Source: Marisa cornuarietis (Eukaryota > Mollusca > Gastropoda > Architaenioglossa > Ampullariidae). Taken from it: a stretch of 64,000 nucleotides of DNA. A model generated the notes under the pieces. That model ran no database searches. It was not told where the DNA came from and saw only the letters and a program-made list of their open reading frames with translations. The stretch's first letter is position 1; every line of letters begins with the position of its first letter. Shown in pieces: positions 11,001 to 22,120 of this stretch. Made by a program: the position numbers and the translations under genes. Location of the stretch: contig SMMW01000622.1 in NCBI GenBank assembly GCA_004794655.1, positions 6,881,501 through 6,945,500 of the forward strand. Reading direction: 5' to 3'.

Positions 11001-14000
11001 CTTTTACAACGTCTAATTTCCAATCGTCCAGATGGAAAACTATATCAATCGCTGCAGCGAGGTTTTCTCAAAAAACATTCAGGAGATCGCCCGCGATGGT
11101 GGCAAAATAAATGTGAAAGAGTGAGTTTTCTTATCATTACTCGTCAATCAATTTGTATAGTCTGTAATAACCTTGTTAAATTTAAATCTTGTATTCATGA
11201 ATCACGTTTACCCAGCCCTGGCTGGAGCTTAGTAAATCGGCCCCGGAAAGTTCCAAGTTCCAAAAGTGTCCTTGATACGTTCATATTTTAAGCTATATGT
11301 ATTAAAGAAAAACCCGATACCTATAAGCCTATGTTATCATAAAAATTAAAAATCTTTTAAAACTATTTAACTACTTGTGGACTGCTGGAAATGATTTAAT
11401 AATATTGCATTGTCACCTTAAATGAGTAACTCATTAATATTTCAGAGGTCTAGAACGATATCTATAAGCCTATGTTATCATACAAAACTAAAACTCTTTT
11501 AAAACTATTTTACTGCTTGTGGACTGCTGGAAATGGTTTAATAATATTGCATTGTCTCCGTAAATGAGTAACTGGTTAATATTTCAGACGTCTAGAACGA
11601 GGGACAGTGGGGGAGGGGAAAATCTATTACAAAATCTGAACCATACAGACAAACACAGTGAGTTTAAAAGGTTGGGGAAGCGGATGGCGGAGTGGTTAGA
11701 GCGTTGGCGTCCGAACCGAGAGCGCGCTGGTTCGATTCCCGATAAGCGCAGCAAACTTCGCCCAGTCGACCCAGCTGACGGGAATGGGTACCTGACTCCA
11801 TAGAGGGTTGGGGAAGAAAAGTGGGGTCTCTAACACCTCACTCCCCAACGACCTGAAAAGGCTATGGGATGACCTTTAAGCTTTTTACCTTCTAAAAGGT
11901 TATCGAAAGGAGGTCGAATTCCGATAAGTTACTGACTGTTAGAACGAGGTCATGAATACACGGTTTTAGACGCTATCTTTGAGTAGCAGATTTGTCCAAC
12001 TAAAGTATCTTCAGTCTCTTAAATATCAGATTTTAACCTCTCTCTCTCTTTATCGTAATCTTCTGTGTGTTTTGTGTGGGCGAGTGTGTGTGTGTGTGTG
12101 TGTTCGCGAGCGTGCCTCCGTGTTTGTGCGAAAGCGTGTGTGCGTGTTAATGTGTGCGAGAGAGAGACTAAAATACACTGTTATTCCGTAGGAAAATATA
12201 TGTATTTGTTCACTCGAGGACTAAATGCATGATGTGGTCCTTGCGCTTCTTGTCTCTGTGCAGGTATTGTGGGGCTTTCACAATGGACGTAATAACCGGT
12301 ACAGCTTTTGGAATTGTGGTCAACTCCCAGAAAGATTTCGAAAATCAGTTTGTAACAAATGCAACACTCCTCTTGGAACGTGGTGGGGCACCAAGAAGTT
12401 TCTTTCGACAGCTACTAAGTAATTTGAACTTTATTTTGCTTTTATTTTCTTTAGCTTATTTTCATTAAACGTCATTAATCAGGTAGAAGAATTATTTTAT
12501 CCCTCAGCTGTAAAGGAAATTCCTCTTGAGTCATAGGGGCCAGGTATTTCTTCTTCCTCAACTGTTAAATGTTATTACATTAAAAATCGATTGATTTGCA
12601 ATAGGGAGTTGAAATACTTCGGTTATCATATAGTAACAATTCTCTCAGCTTGAAACTAAAACCTTGTCTATAACAGTGGCTTTGTTACGTCCAGAAGGCG
12701 GTATGACAAATGTGATAACATTGCTAGTGTGGGTTTAACTCGCTTGCTATTCTAATATTACGTATGTAATCTATTTCTCGTCATACCAGGCCAAGTTTAT
12801 TACATGTGTAATCTATTTCTTATATACTAAAAGTAAACGCAGCTTCTTTCATTCAAATTATTTCTTCTTCAGCTCTCACTCCATTCCTGAAACGTTTGGA
12901 TCAACTCCTTAAAAATCCATTTGTCAAGAAGGAAGATCCTAGCAGTTTCCTTTTCACGGCCATCCGACGCGTTGTGGCAGACAGGAAAGAAGAGACGGTT
13001 CCAAGGGTAAGGAAAGCATCGTCGTTATATCCTAGTCTATGTGAACATAGTTTAATTTCTACTTTTATCATTGTTTAATTTTTGTTATGTTTCATTGTTT
13101 GTGAAGACGATCGGCAGTCCGATGGCGCAACGGTTAGCGCCTGTCACCAATACAGCGAAGGTTGGCTGTCCTGGGTTCAGATCTCGTCTCGGACACGCTG
13201 TTCTTTCTCTGCATGTGGCTTCTTGTTTACGGGGCAGGTCGCGTTGTCGTGATGTGGCCTTAGTTGCTGACTCGGCGTAAAACACCAATTCCCCAATTTG
13301 TGAAGACATGAAGCATTCCTACTAGAGAGATTCCCTGGTCATACTACTTGTCAGTCATCGCCTGTTTGACTTCATTTAACAACAAATTCCCAGTGGAACT
13401 ACCTGCATGTCTTTGGTGGTATTCGCTGCTCATACTTAAGAGTCTCTGCTTTTAGTTAGTTAGTTAGTCGAAACTTTCCACTATTTATCATGCTATCGCT
13501 TTTTACAGAAAAAGATAGACTTTGTCCAGCTCCTTATCAACGCAGAAGCATCCGAAGACTTTGTGGACGCCGTTACTGAGAATGGAAAATGTAAGTTTGA
13601 CAAGAAATCTTTCTGTTTGAAACCGACCGACATCTATTGAAAGATGTTTCGTATGTTCCAGCAACAGACATATGAAAAGTGCAAAGGCTGTTTTTAAGGA
13701 AATGTAGCCTTCTCTTAACATGGTTGACGCTAAGACTTTCCAATTCTTTGTTTCAACATAACTTTTTATAAGTTAAATCGAAGGGCAAGAAACACACCGT
13801 GGTAATGAAATCTAAAGGAAATCTAAAAGTTCTGTCTACGTTTTCTCTCAGGTCTAACTCCCGATGAGATCGTCGCTCAGATGATGATCTTTTTTATTGC
13901 TGGATACGAAACAACAGCTACGACTTTGCAGTTCCTGATCTACAACCTGGCTCTGTACCCGGATGTTCAGCAGAAAATTGTTGACGAGATTAAACAGCAG

Positions 14001-15043
14001 ATTGGAGATGTAAGTTGCGGGAAAACTTTTCAAACTTGATTATTTTTGAATGAATCATAAACAGATTCCCTACCATGAAAAGAACAAGATGGTGGAGCAG
14101 GACGAGGAAAAGAAACAGGGTAAGACATGCAAGATGGTTGCCATGGTTAGAAAGGTGCGCATAATGTAATTTCTATTCATCTTCATTTCGTTTTAATAGC
14201 CAATGAGATGATACCTGAATGAGATAAGTCTGTACATAATAAGTCTCGCAGTGTTTGGCAAACATGCATGTCTGACTGTAAATATTTCAATCAACATGGC
14301 CCCTTAGTTGTAGTCACATCTTATTTAATCCCATGAGCAAGCAGGTTATTATTACTTTATTCCCTTAAATCATCAACACATTATTTTTTTAAGCAAATTT
14401 TAAGGAATTTATCATTGCTGACCATTACACAAATGTTAAAGAAGGACAGGTTAGTTACTGAGACCATATGCCACGTCGTTAGTCCATACTCTAACCTTAA
14501 TCCTTAGCCTAGCAATAAAACTAATCACTAATCTACCCCTCACCTTACCCTTAACCCATAATAAATAATCCTTCCCAACTGACGGTATATTACATTTGTG
14601 TCTATATATATATATATATCATCGCTCACTTAACTGGTTTCTATTTCTTGGGAAAATAAGCATGTTTAGATAAGCATTTTTACTTCGCAACTTTTGTTGT
14701 GATCGGAGTGGTTTGATGCTGACATATATTAATTCACAGGAGAGACTGTAGCTGGCATGTTTGTATGAAATGTTACAGGAATCACCAACCAATGACAATG
14801 TCAACAAACTCAAGTACATGGAGCAGACCATTAAAGAGACGCTGCGGTTGTTTCCGCCTGTTGCAGCGTACGTTGTCCCAACACTTCGTCTTGTAGTCAT
14901 TTTATTTATTTAAATTATGTTTCGGTATAATTAAGGTCTGCTTTTTATTAATTAAAAGTATGCTGTCCTTGGCTTTACTTAATGAATTGATACTCTTTGT
15001 GATATATCTGACATAAGATCGTATTTTAAAATAACACGAACCT

Positions 15044-15128
<85 letters not shown>

Positions 15129-15792
15129 AAACTCGTTGTTTACATGTCAGAATATTTTTTCTCCTGCTCTAATGTTTAAAATTAACATTGAAAAGATCAA
15201 ATCTTTCTCAATGTTTTAATCACAGTATAAACCGATTGGCCTCCGAAACAGTGACCATAAAGGGTGTCACTATCCCAAAAGGAGTTGGAGTCCTTATTCC
15301 TATTTATGACGTCATGAGGGACCCTGAATATTTCCCAGATCCTGAAGTCTTCAGACCAGAAAGGTAAAACCACGGTCCGAGTCCAAGAGTTTCTAAAATC
15401 AGAGAGATCCTATTGCCTTTATGCCAAAAGTCATAACAAATTATTACATTTCTAAAATGCGAAATCTGCCGCTTTGCTCATATAACGTGAGCTTGTCTAT
15501 GTGTCTAGTGTTTAACATAAATTTGCATTATTTACAGATTTTCCGATGAAGCGAGGGATGGAATGAATCCTGTCTCTTTCTTGGCGTTTGGGTTCGGACC
15601 CCGCCTGTGTATCGGCAAGCGTCTGGCTTTGCTGGAAATCAAAATTGCCATGGTGCACTTGCTCAGGAGGATCAAATTTGTCAAGACACAAGATCTTCCG
15701 GTAAAATGTTCTAATCTATGGATATAGTCCGTAGTCTGCGTCGAAATATTTATTCTTCCCGTGAAAGTAGTCTTCAAACTGATGATGATGAT

Positions 15793-15823
<31 letters not shown>

Positions 15824-16202
15824 AGGAGTAGGAGGAATTGTTTGCAGTGGTGGTGGTGGTAGAATTCTTTTGGTATTATTATTGAATTTTAAAACACATT
15901 TTTGCTTGTGGAAGAGATATGTTAGACTTTGTACACCACCGCTTAATGATGCTAATTTTATGTAAATGGACTAGACGCTAATAATTTATAATCAATTGGC
16001 TCTTCTTAAACTAGCTGTCATTATCGCATTTCTTTGATTTATAAGTGAACTAAAAGGTCTCTGTTTAAAAAGTGTTATATCTCGCTCTTCATCACTCTGT
16101 CTTCAGGAAAAACTGACGTTGAAAGCATCAGGAAGTCAGGTTGTACCTACTAGACCTTTGATGATCAAAGCCGTACTGCGTCATACAGAGACTGTGTCAT
16201 AA
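8003..16202 (+). CDS. CYP3-clan cytochrome P450, copy B (14 exons, 511 aa)
   Basis: Predicted microsomal haem-thiolate monooxygenase, related to CYP3A enzymes that oxidise lipophilic substrates using P450 reductase. Coding exons: 8003-8076, 8371-8467, 8673-8725, 9312-9408, 10633-10743, 11032-11120, 12264-12418, 12873-13006, 13509-13590, 13852-14009, 14779-14867, 15226-15363, 15538-15700, 16107-16202. They total 1536 nt and all phases close. Residues about 9-24 are the Leu-rich anchor. Motifs are C-helix WRRIR 126-130, TSGKL, I-helix AGYETT 314-319, ETLR 370-373, PERF 424-427 and haem loop [10 protein letters not shown] 443-452 (Cys450). The start is the only ATG that gives the anchor, and it matches C, D and E. 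Oddities: the hinge reads GIRGPKP where the others have GIPGPKP, and exon 5 is one codon shorter with a divergent start (DTAGG). Introns carry a LINE fragment, two SINEs and a duplication. No disabling mutation is seen. Confidence 0.92.
9840..10510 (-). mobile_element. Degenerate LINE reverse-transcriptase fragment in intron 4 of B
   Basis: On the minus strand, 10510-10222 reads 'LDHDTLVEGLNVTFGLSG' then 'WLRYY', the fingers/palm region of CR1/L2-like reverse transcriptases. Toward lower coordinates comes a residue of the KLKxxDDKxEV segment near 10110. A short (ATC/ATT) tract near 9840-9860 may be its 3' tail. Frameshifts make it dead. A related fragment sits at the same place in intron 4 of copy E. 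Confidence 0.65.
10794..10830. repeat. (GTGC)n microsatellite in intron 5 of B
   Basis: A short GTGC/GC tract. Copies C, D and E all have GT-type tracts in the same intron, so the seed predates duplication. Confidence 0.85.
11316..11597 (+). repeat. Tandem duplication, 141-bp period, in intron 6 of B
   Basis: Two adjacent copies share 'ctataagcctatgttatcat' and 'tgtggactgctggaaatg', 141 bases apart, with only scattered differences. Each ends near 'atatttcaga..gtctagaacga'. It is not seen in the intron 6 of C, D or E. Confidence 0.85.
11674..11892 (+). mobile_element. tRNA-derived SINE, family S3, in intron 6 of B
   Basis: The head resembles a tRNA: an A-box-like 'tggcggagtggttagagc' and a B-box 'ggttcgattcc' 35-40 bases later. 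A perfect 9-bp target-site duplication (TAAAAGGTT) at 11665-11673 and 11893-11901 delimits a 219-bp insert. A second, inverted copy occurs at 55860-56133. The long non-tRNA body and flanking duplication argue against a functional tRNA gene. Confidence 0.85.
13109..13296 (+). mobile_element. tRNA-derived SINE, family S1, in intron 8 of B
   Basis: A tRNA-like head ('ggcgcaacggttagcgcc', then B-box 'gggttcagatctc') is followed by a non-tRNA body. A perfect 11-bp duplication TTTGTGAAGAC at 13098-13108 and 13297-13307 bounds the 188-bp insert. Copy E has the uninterrupted site at about 58549 ('agtttgtgaagacgtgaagc'), which confirms an insertion after the copies split. A related copy lies at 38011. 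Confidence 0.9.
15047..15127. repeat. (GT)n microsatellite in intron 11 of B
   Basis: About 80 bases of uninterrupted GT, about 100 bases before exon 12. Copies C and E have AT repeats in the same intron instead. Confidence 0.95.
15781..15836. repeat. (GAT)n(GAG)n trinucleotide tract in intron 13 of B
   Basis: GAT repeats run into GAG repeats. Copy A has (GGT)n at the matching place (about 387-430) and E has GAT/GGT text at about 62686-62716, so this is a shared unstable triplet site. Confidence 0.85.
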
Positions 16203-16498
16203 TTCATTTGGAAAAGGAGCTGTTTATTCTAGGGAAAGATTTTTGACAAGGGTTTCTATTCTTCCTCCTCTTTCCTGGCCTCTCTCTTTAAATTTCTTAT
16301 TTTCCCTCTCTCTCTCTCTCTCTCTAGTTCGTTCGCTCACTCACTAGTTCTCTTTTACCTTGTGTACATTTGTTTTTATTTTGCTATTCAGTGCTGCTGT
16401 GTGTGGACTTATTTGTGAAATGAACCTTCAGCTTTCGTGACCACTATGAAAAATGACTGACAATATAGTCAGACATGTCAAGAAAAATGAGCAAAATG

Positions 16499-16508
16499 AA
16501 TAAATAAA
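16499..16508 (+). promoter_or_regulatory. Candidate poly(A) signals of copy B
   Basis: Two overlapping AATAAA hexamers lie about 300 bases after the stop, in the context 'caaaatgaataaat'. Copy E has the same context at 63531. Confidence 0.5.
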
Positions 16509-17749
16509 TTAGCATCTAGAAGAAAATGGATACGAAGTATGCAAGAGGAATGGAGGAGAGTTTGCTCATGCAAACCTCATAGAAATATGATGAAGTGGAC
16601 AAGGTTGATGCGAACGTTTGTCATCAACTTACTTGAAGTTTTGCAATATGGACACATAACAGAGGGCAAAGGACTCGACACCACAACTGAAAAAACACGA
16701 ATGCATAAACAAGTTTTTTGACTACTTTGTTGAATCAGCCTTTGAAAGAAGTGTTGCTTTCGCAAAAAAAATATTATATTGTGTACAAAGCAGTTTTAGT
16801 TCCATGAGGTCTATGATACACAAGATGAAGCTTATATATCAGACTGCTGATGTGATGCGTAGAGCCAGCAACGAAAGTTATTATCCTAACATTTCCCATA
16901 CAAGTTTAAAGTCTGCCACCAGCTTACGAAGAAATTGTTCCCTACTTGGGTTTGGTGCTGATTCTGGGCACTCAGTTGTCTGGGTCATAGCATCCTCTAC
17001 CTTTATGTAGCATATGGCTCTAATTCAGAGCGAGAAATATCAAAGGCAAAACTCAAGTCCTAATAACTACTGTGACAACGATGTAGCCTAACAATGCTGT
17101 AAATGTAACAAAAAATGATCCCGATATTTCAGAATAAAATGCAAACATTCACAAGGTCTGAAACATAACCAAAGATTCCAAAAGTTTAGAAAAGTTAGAC
17201 GGTATTAATTAATATACGCCAGTTGTAACGGACCTGTTGCGCAATGGAATAATTTTATGTAACTCTAAAAATACACAATCCCTCACATCCACATGATCAG
17301 TAACCGCTGAATAAACAATAAAGGGATATAATTAACATAAAAGAGGCAATGGCTTATGTACACATTGTACATAATATAGCTAAATCAGTAAGTGTATAAT
17401 AAGTATAGTACAAACTTATCTTTCAACTGGACGTCGCGGCCGTGGGGCTTTCACTAAGGTATCACATATATTTCACAGTTCAAATACGTGCTACAGCACA
17501 TTCCAGTTATCAGATGTGTATATACATATATAATCGGTGCAACACAATTATCATATATATCTATACACACAAATCCAAACAATTCCGTCCACACACCTGT
17601 CTACAGTTCAGCACTGAAACAAATATAAGAGGGGCGAACACACTTACGTTCCAGCCAGACAACTACGCTCTTCGTTGGATGACCATATCCTCACTGTTCC
17701 TCTCACCAGAACAACAACATATGGTCACAGGATTTTTGGTTACTGTGTA

Positions 17750-17941
17750 GCAAAACATATTTTCTATGTTTCCGTTACTTGGTGTCTTTTTGTGTTTTCC
17801 ATCTTTGTTTTCTTTTTGTCGTCAGTATTGTCGTTTATTCTTACGCCCTCGTGTTCTATCCATTTAGTCCATGTCTCTCCCCAGCTTTAAGCGCTAAGAG
17901 CATGCTCTCTATGAGTGTGAATATGCGCTATAAGAATCTTC

Positions 17942-17978
<37 letters not shown>

Positions 17979-17985
17979 TAGTAAA
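17750..17985 (+). mobile_element. Retroelement 3' end, family T1, with (ATT)n tail
   Basis: The sequence 'taagcgctaagagcatgctc', then 'gaatatgcgctataa' and 'cttcattt', runs into (ATT)n. The same text occurs inverted at 53465-53700 and as a shorter copy at about 45836-45917. The short open frame across it is a shared repeat artefact, not a gene. Confidence 0.75.
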
Positions 17986-18234
17986 ATCCACAAAAATCGT
18001 TAGGTCTCCTCGAGAAGGACCCCGCTCACTACCCCAGTAGTTCAGAAAAGTGAGTTTTCTGCCCAGTCCAGAGACTAAGCTACCCTCTTGCTGATATCTT
18101 GCTGACATCCTTCGTCTAGCGCTAAGCAGTTCCGGTCCGTAATTACTTCCCAGAATTCTTGTCCGACTTCCGGGTAGCCTAGCGCTGTTCTTTGCTGCCT
18201 AAATCAATCTAGTTATCGGTCTTGCCCACCGGCT

Positions 18235-18715
18235 AGTAGTGGTGGTAAGTTTATTAGTATTATTGTTGCTATTATTACTGAATTTAGAAAACACTTTTTT
18301 TGCTTGTGGAGATATGGTCCCATTGGTACACTTCTTAATGCTTCTGATTGTAAACAAGTGTACGAAACGCTGATTTATTTATAATATTATTTGTACAATC
18401 CTGAAACTTGCTGTCATTATCGCATTTCTTTGATTCATAAATAGAAGGAAATGCCTGTGTACTACGATGTAGCATCAATTTTGCAAAACACGAAGGCTAT
18501 TATTTAAAGTCAAATTAAATTGTAGAAACATGTAATACATATCTCGTTTGTATGTGTTGCGTGTTCATGATGGCTTACAGGAGAATATGTTATATAATGT
18601 TTTACTCAGTCTTCAGCAAAACCTGACGTTCAAACCATCAGGAAATCAACTTCCACCAACATCCCCATTGATGATCAAAGCCGTACCGCACCGTACTGAG
18701 ACAGCGCTATCATGA
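18235..18715 (+). pseudogene. Relic 1: P450 intron 13 remnant and terminal exon
   Basis: Bases 18617-18715 match exon 14 of the P450 genes, with a good acceptor (gtcttcag) and an intact frame beginning QNLTFKPSGNQL and ending in TGA at 18713-18715. Bases 18235-18616 match intron 13, especially that of D ('gaatttagaaaacac', 'acttcttaatgct'). Conserved P450 3'-flank sequence continues to about 18960. No exon 13 or earlier exon is present upstream, where retroelement sequence lies instead. It is a leftover of a lost copy; use as an alternative last exon for copy B is conceivable because the acceptor is intact. Confidence 0.8.
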
Positions 18716-19634
18716 AATCGAAAATTCATTCTTTTTTAACAGAAATTATTATTATTTACATTCTTTCTCCACTCTCCAGCCCTCTTCTTCTCTTTCTGTT
18801 TCTTTCTATATCTCTTTTACTCTAGCTCAATCACGAGGTCAGGACTGACGAGAATGTCACTAACTTCCTTGAAGATCTGCAACATATAAACACATAGCAG
18901 AGAATGATAAAAAGACTCTTCAAACAATAACAGCGAATATGTAGACAGTTTTTGACTACTTTGATGGATCGAGCAAAATGTTGAAGCAAACAATTAGTAA
19001 TATTTCTTCCAGTAAGCACAGGGTGACGTGAAAGCTGACAGTATACACACAAACTGCTGGCCGACATAAATACAATCCTCTATAGTGTAGACATCCACTC
19101 TCTGACAACTAACCCCACCTCCATACACGGGTCACACTGGCTACAGGCTCAGGAAACAAGCTTGCGTCATGTACGAGTTCATCCCATTTTGTAACCTGTT
19201 GTTTTGGATGTGCAATTATGCTCTCCACACTACGCAGAGAGAAGGGGTCAAATTTTGGTACCGGTTCATCACTTGGTCACGCTTTAAAGGTTCAGTGACA
19301 GCTCGCTCGAATGCAAAAACCGTCTTGTACTCGGTATTAACAGCGAACTACACACAATAGTCAATGTCACGATAAATTTTGAACTGTTTACTTGTTTACT
19401 GTTTAATTGCCTTACGAAGACGAATTAGTACATGATTGTCACTAGAATTGTGTTAAATGCGCTAAAACAAAGTGGAATCGGTACGGAGAGGCCGCCGTGC
19501 AAAAACGAGAGTGCACGACCTCTTAACCAAACTACTTCTCGTGACGTCATCTCCATGACGATTTTAGTGTTTACCTCCAAGCTGCTTTCGGCCTTGTGTA
19601 CCACGCGTTCTCTGTCATCTCTGAAGACAACAAT

Positions 19635-20775
19635 ATGGCTCAGCCATACGAAGAGCAACCCTTAGCGTCGAAGATATAGGAATAACGTGGTCGCAATCTA
19701 CCGATGAAGAAACAGAGACGACAGACACTACTCCATCAGTGACAGAAACGGAAAGGTAAACAAAAAAGTAGATATAAAATAATTTGATGTTTTTATCAGT
19801 ATCCGCAACATTCCTTCATAAAACTCATGCTCTTGAAAACTGTTCAAAATTCTGTTCCTCAGTCTCAAAGCAGTTATTTTAGATTTTGTTTTCATTCTAC
19901 TATATGCAACAGCCCGTGTTATGCTCGTGTGATTGTGTTAGTCCCTAGAAAATTGTATTACAATCGTAAATTTTAAAAAATACACTTACGCTCTCTTTTT
20001 TTATTTATTTATCCAATTCATATGCTGTGAAGACTGTTGTTTAAAATTTTTATGCAGGTGACTAGTAGTGGAGAAAAATTATGCTTAGTGTGCTATAGAT
20101 GATTAACTTCGCAAGTTAAAACTATGGGAAGATCAAATTAAAAGCTAACAAGATTGGAAACCCATATTTAATACAAGAAAACTTATATGACAAATTCATT
20201 TTTATTTTCAGAAATGCATTTTGGCTGACAAAAGCGCAGAAACAAATATGTCAGTCTTATTGTCTCTTCACTTTTTATTTATTTGTCAGATCTAATCCCA
20301 TCTGTCAGTGTGGCAAATGTGAAGGATGGCCAGGGCAGAAGGACTGAAAAAATATGCTGCTACTCCTACTGCATCGTGAAGCACTCGTCCCATGAACGTT
20401 TCTCTTGATGTTGAGTGCTCACTGCAGGCGAAGCTCTTTATTTTTCGGGAACTGGTAAAAACTGTAAGGGAGAGCCTTTGACAGAAAGCTCCCGACAATC
20501 GCTAGCAGCACATTCGCGAGGTATTTTTTCAGAAGGCTTTTATTTAAAAGTTGGACAGTGATTGTGATCACACGCGAGACAGATTGCTTTCTTGGGTTTT
20601 CGTCATCAATCACCGAGAGGCCAGGCAGCAGACAAACGCTTCCCTGCGAAACGGCTTGCATTTTACCATTTTACAAGCATATTTCGTTGAAAGTTTGAAA
20701 AATTTTAATAAAAATGATTACAGGAGAGTGTATACTTTCAAAGGCATAACGGTATTTCAGTATTTAAGGTAGATT
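19635..20775 (+). pseudogene. Decayed two-exon gene resembling the P2X7 'ball' domain family
   Basis: A first exon starts at ATG 19635 (MAQPYEEQPL). After a one-base frame change it continues SVEDIGITWSQ and an acidic Thr/Glu-rich stretch to a donor at 19755/19756. A second exon from acceptor 20289 joins in phase, giving ERSNPICQCGKC, then CC and, after further frameshifts, 'ITVFQYLR' and a stop near 20770. A CxCxxC start, a following CC and an 'NxxxRxxYxxF'-like end fit the zinc-binding cytoplasmic ball domain of P2X7, which occurs as many multicopy genes in molluscs and fish. At least two frameshifts and a stop make it non-functional. The assignment is by eye; an unrelated gene is possible. 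Confidence 0.4.
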
Positions 20776-20836
20776 GTAAACCCTGTCCCTGGACCTTTAA
20801 GTTGGATCTCCAACTTTTGAAAGAAGACCAAATGCG

Positions 20837-20946
20837 TGTGGTTAAGCACATACTCATCAAAGATAATAAATACTCACAAAATACTTATGTACTTGCTAAT
20901 TTTCATCCAAGTCTGCGTTTATATATGCATTAGCAAAAGTTAGTGA

Positions 20947-20977
<31 letters not shown>

Positions 20978-21094
20978 AGTGCGTGCGTGCGTGTGGTTAA
21001 GCACATCTTCATCAAAGATAATAAATACTCACAAAATACTTATGTACTTGCTAACTTTCATCCAAGTCTGAGTTTATATATGCGTTAGCAAAAG

Positions 21095-21098
<4 letters not shown>
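20837..21098 (+). repeat. Tandem duplication, 154-bp period, upstream of copy C
   Basis: The string 'gtgtggttaagcacat' at 20837 recurs at 20991 and is followed in both by 'catcaaagataataaatact' and 'cttatgtacttgctaa'. Each copy ends at a GT/GC microsatellite. A single copy of the same text lies at about 31740-31830 upstream of D. Confidence 0.9.

Positions 21099-21156
<58 letters not shown>
21098..21156. repeat. (GT)n microsatellite upstream of copy C
   Basis: About 58 bases of GT closing the second half of the 154-bp duplication; the first half ends in a GTGC-rich tract at 20948-20994. Confidence 0.93.
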
Positions 21157-21159
<3 letters not shown>

Positions 21160-21389
21160 CACCGAGAAAACGATATTAGATGAAAAGATTCTTTTTCTCT
21201 TACTTCCCCCATGATCTGCACACCTTGAAAAAAGATTTTACAAGCCATAAATTTGTTTTGATGCTAACAAAACGAGAGAAATGCTACTTGACTCATATCT
21301 CACTTTACATATGATGTCACTGAGCACAGTGCATAAAATGGGAACACGGTGCACCCTACAATTACAGTCACGTCACGTGACAGGCGCAG

Positions 21390-21397
21390 TGACCTCA
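21390..21397 (+). promoter_or_regulatory. CRE-like site upstream of copy C
   Basis: TGACCTCA aligns with the TGACGTCA of B (7105) and D (32107), with similar flanks. TGACCT is also an inverted nuclear-receptor half-site. A palindromic 'cacgtcacgtga' lies just upstream (about 21369-21380). Confidence 0.35.
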
Positions 21398-21876
21398 CCA
21401 GGCAAACATTCTACAAAGTGTCTTTTCCAACACTGACCCAAATACGTGTTGTGTTATTTTGAATGTGTCAAGGGTCTTTAGGCACATGCATAAAGTAGAA
21501 AATTCGAGATGGGGAAAACTTAAGAAGGTGCAGAGAAGGCTGATTAGTCTACAGGTCTAAAAACATCCATAGCATTCATTTTTATTCATCACCAAAGTAC
21601 GCTCTCTGTTGAATCAACAAACATTAACTATACTTAAGGTGTTGCTCGCTTAAGAAATATTTCACTGCCACTGTTAAAAGGATCTGTAACTTGTCAGTCA
21701 AAAAGAACCTGTTCCATGTTCGGTCAAACACACTAAATGTGTTCAGTATCGTGTGTAATTTTGCTCTGTTCACTTCGTCTCGCTGCTACTTATTCCTTAA
21801 GGGTGCATTATGGGTATGTCCCCCTATTACTGTATCAGCACTACACCAAGGTCTTTATCTGTAGCACACCTCACAC

Positions 21877-21911
21877 ATAAAAGAGGCAGGGACCACGCAA
21901 GTGAGCTCAAT
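21877..21911 (+). promoter_or_regulatory. Core promoter of copy C
   Basis: ATAAAA at 21877-21882 and initiator-like TCAAT at 21907-21911 suggest a start near 21909, about 210 bases before the ATG. Flanks ('gaccacgcaagtgagctc') match D and E. Confidence 0.55.
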
Positions 21912-22120
21912 GTTGGAGCAGTCATCAAGCTCGCACAAGGAATAAGCTCTGAAGTATAATAATAAAAACTTTTAAAGAATTTGCTTTTGCACTAGCCATA
22001 GCAGAAAGAATTGAAAAAGTGGTAGCAAGCCGTTTCTTGTGTTCAACACTTTGAACAGTATTATAAGAAAACCGGGGTGTGCGATAGTCTAGTACCGGAC
22101 TGACTGGCCAGCACAGCATC

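Larger units (their letters stand above)
16509..21876. other. Spacer between P450 copies B and C
   Basis: About 5.4 kb. Bases 16510-16800 continue the conserved 3' flank of the P450 unit. Bases 16980-17640 hold AT-rich sequence with nothing recognised. A retroelement end (17750-17985) is followed by unassigned sequence, a P450 terminal-exon relic with its 3' flank (18235 to about 18960), and sequence weakly matching the A-B and D-E spacers. A P2X7-ball-like relic (19635-20775) and a 154-bp tandem duplication come next. From about 21180 the sequence is the homologue of the upstream regions of B and D. Confidence 0.6.

Noticed and set aside
11680..11750. Possible tRNA gene (A-box and B-box present)
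   Set aside because: It has a long non-tRNA body and flanking target-site duplications, and an inverted second copy at 55860. It is a SINE head; the same holds for 13110, 38012 and 39873.
19425..19658. 77-codon open frames on both strands at almost the same place
   Set aside because: Symmetric openness with no family match. Better explained as 5' flank of the P2X7-ball-like relic.
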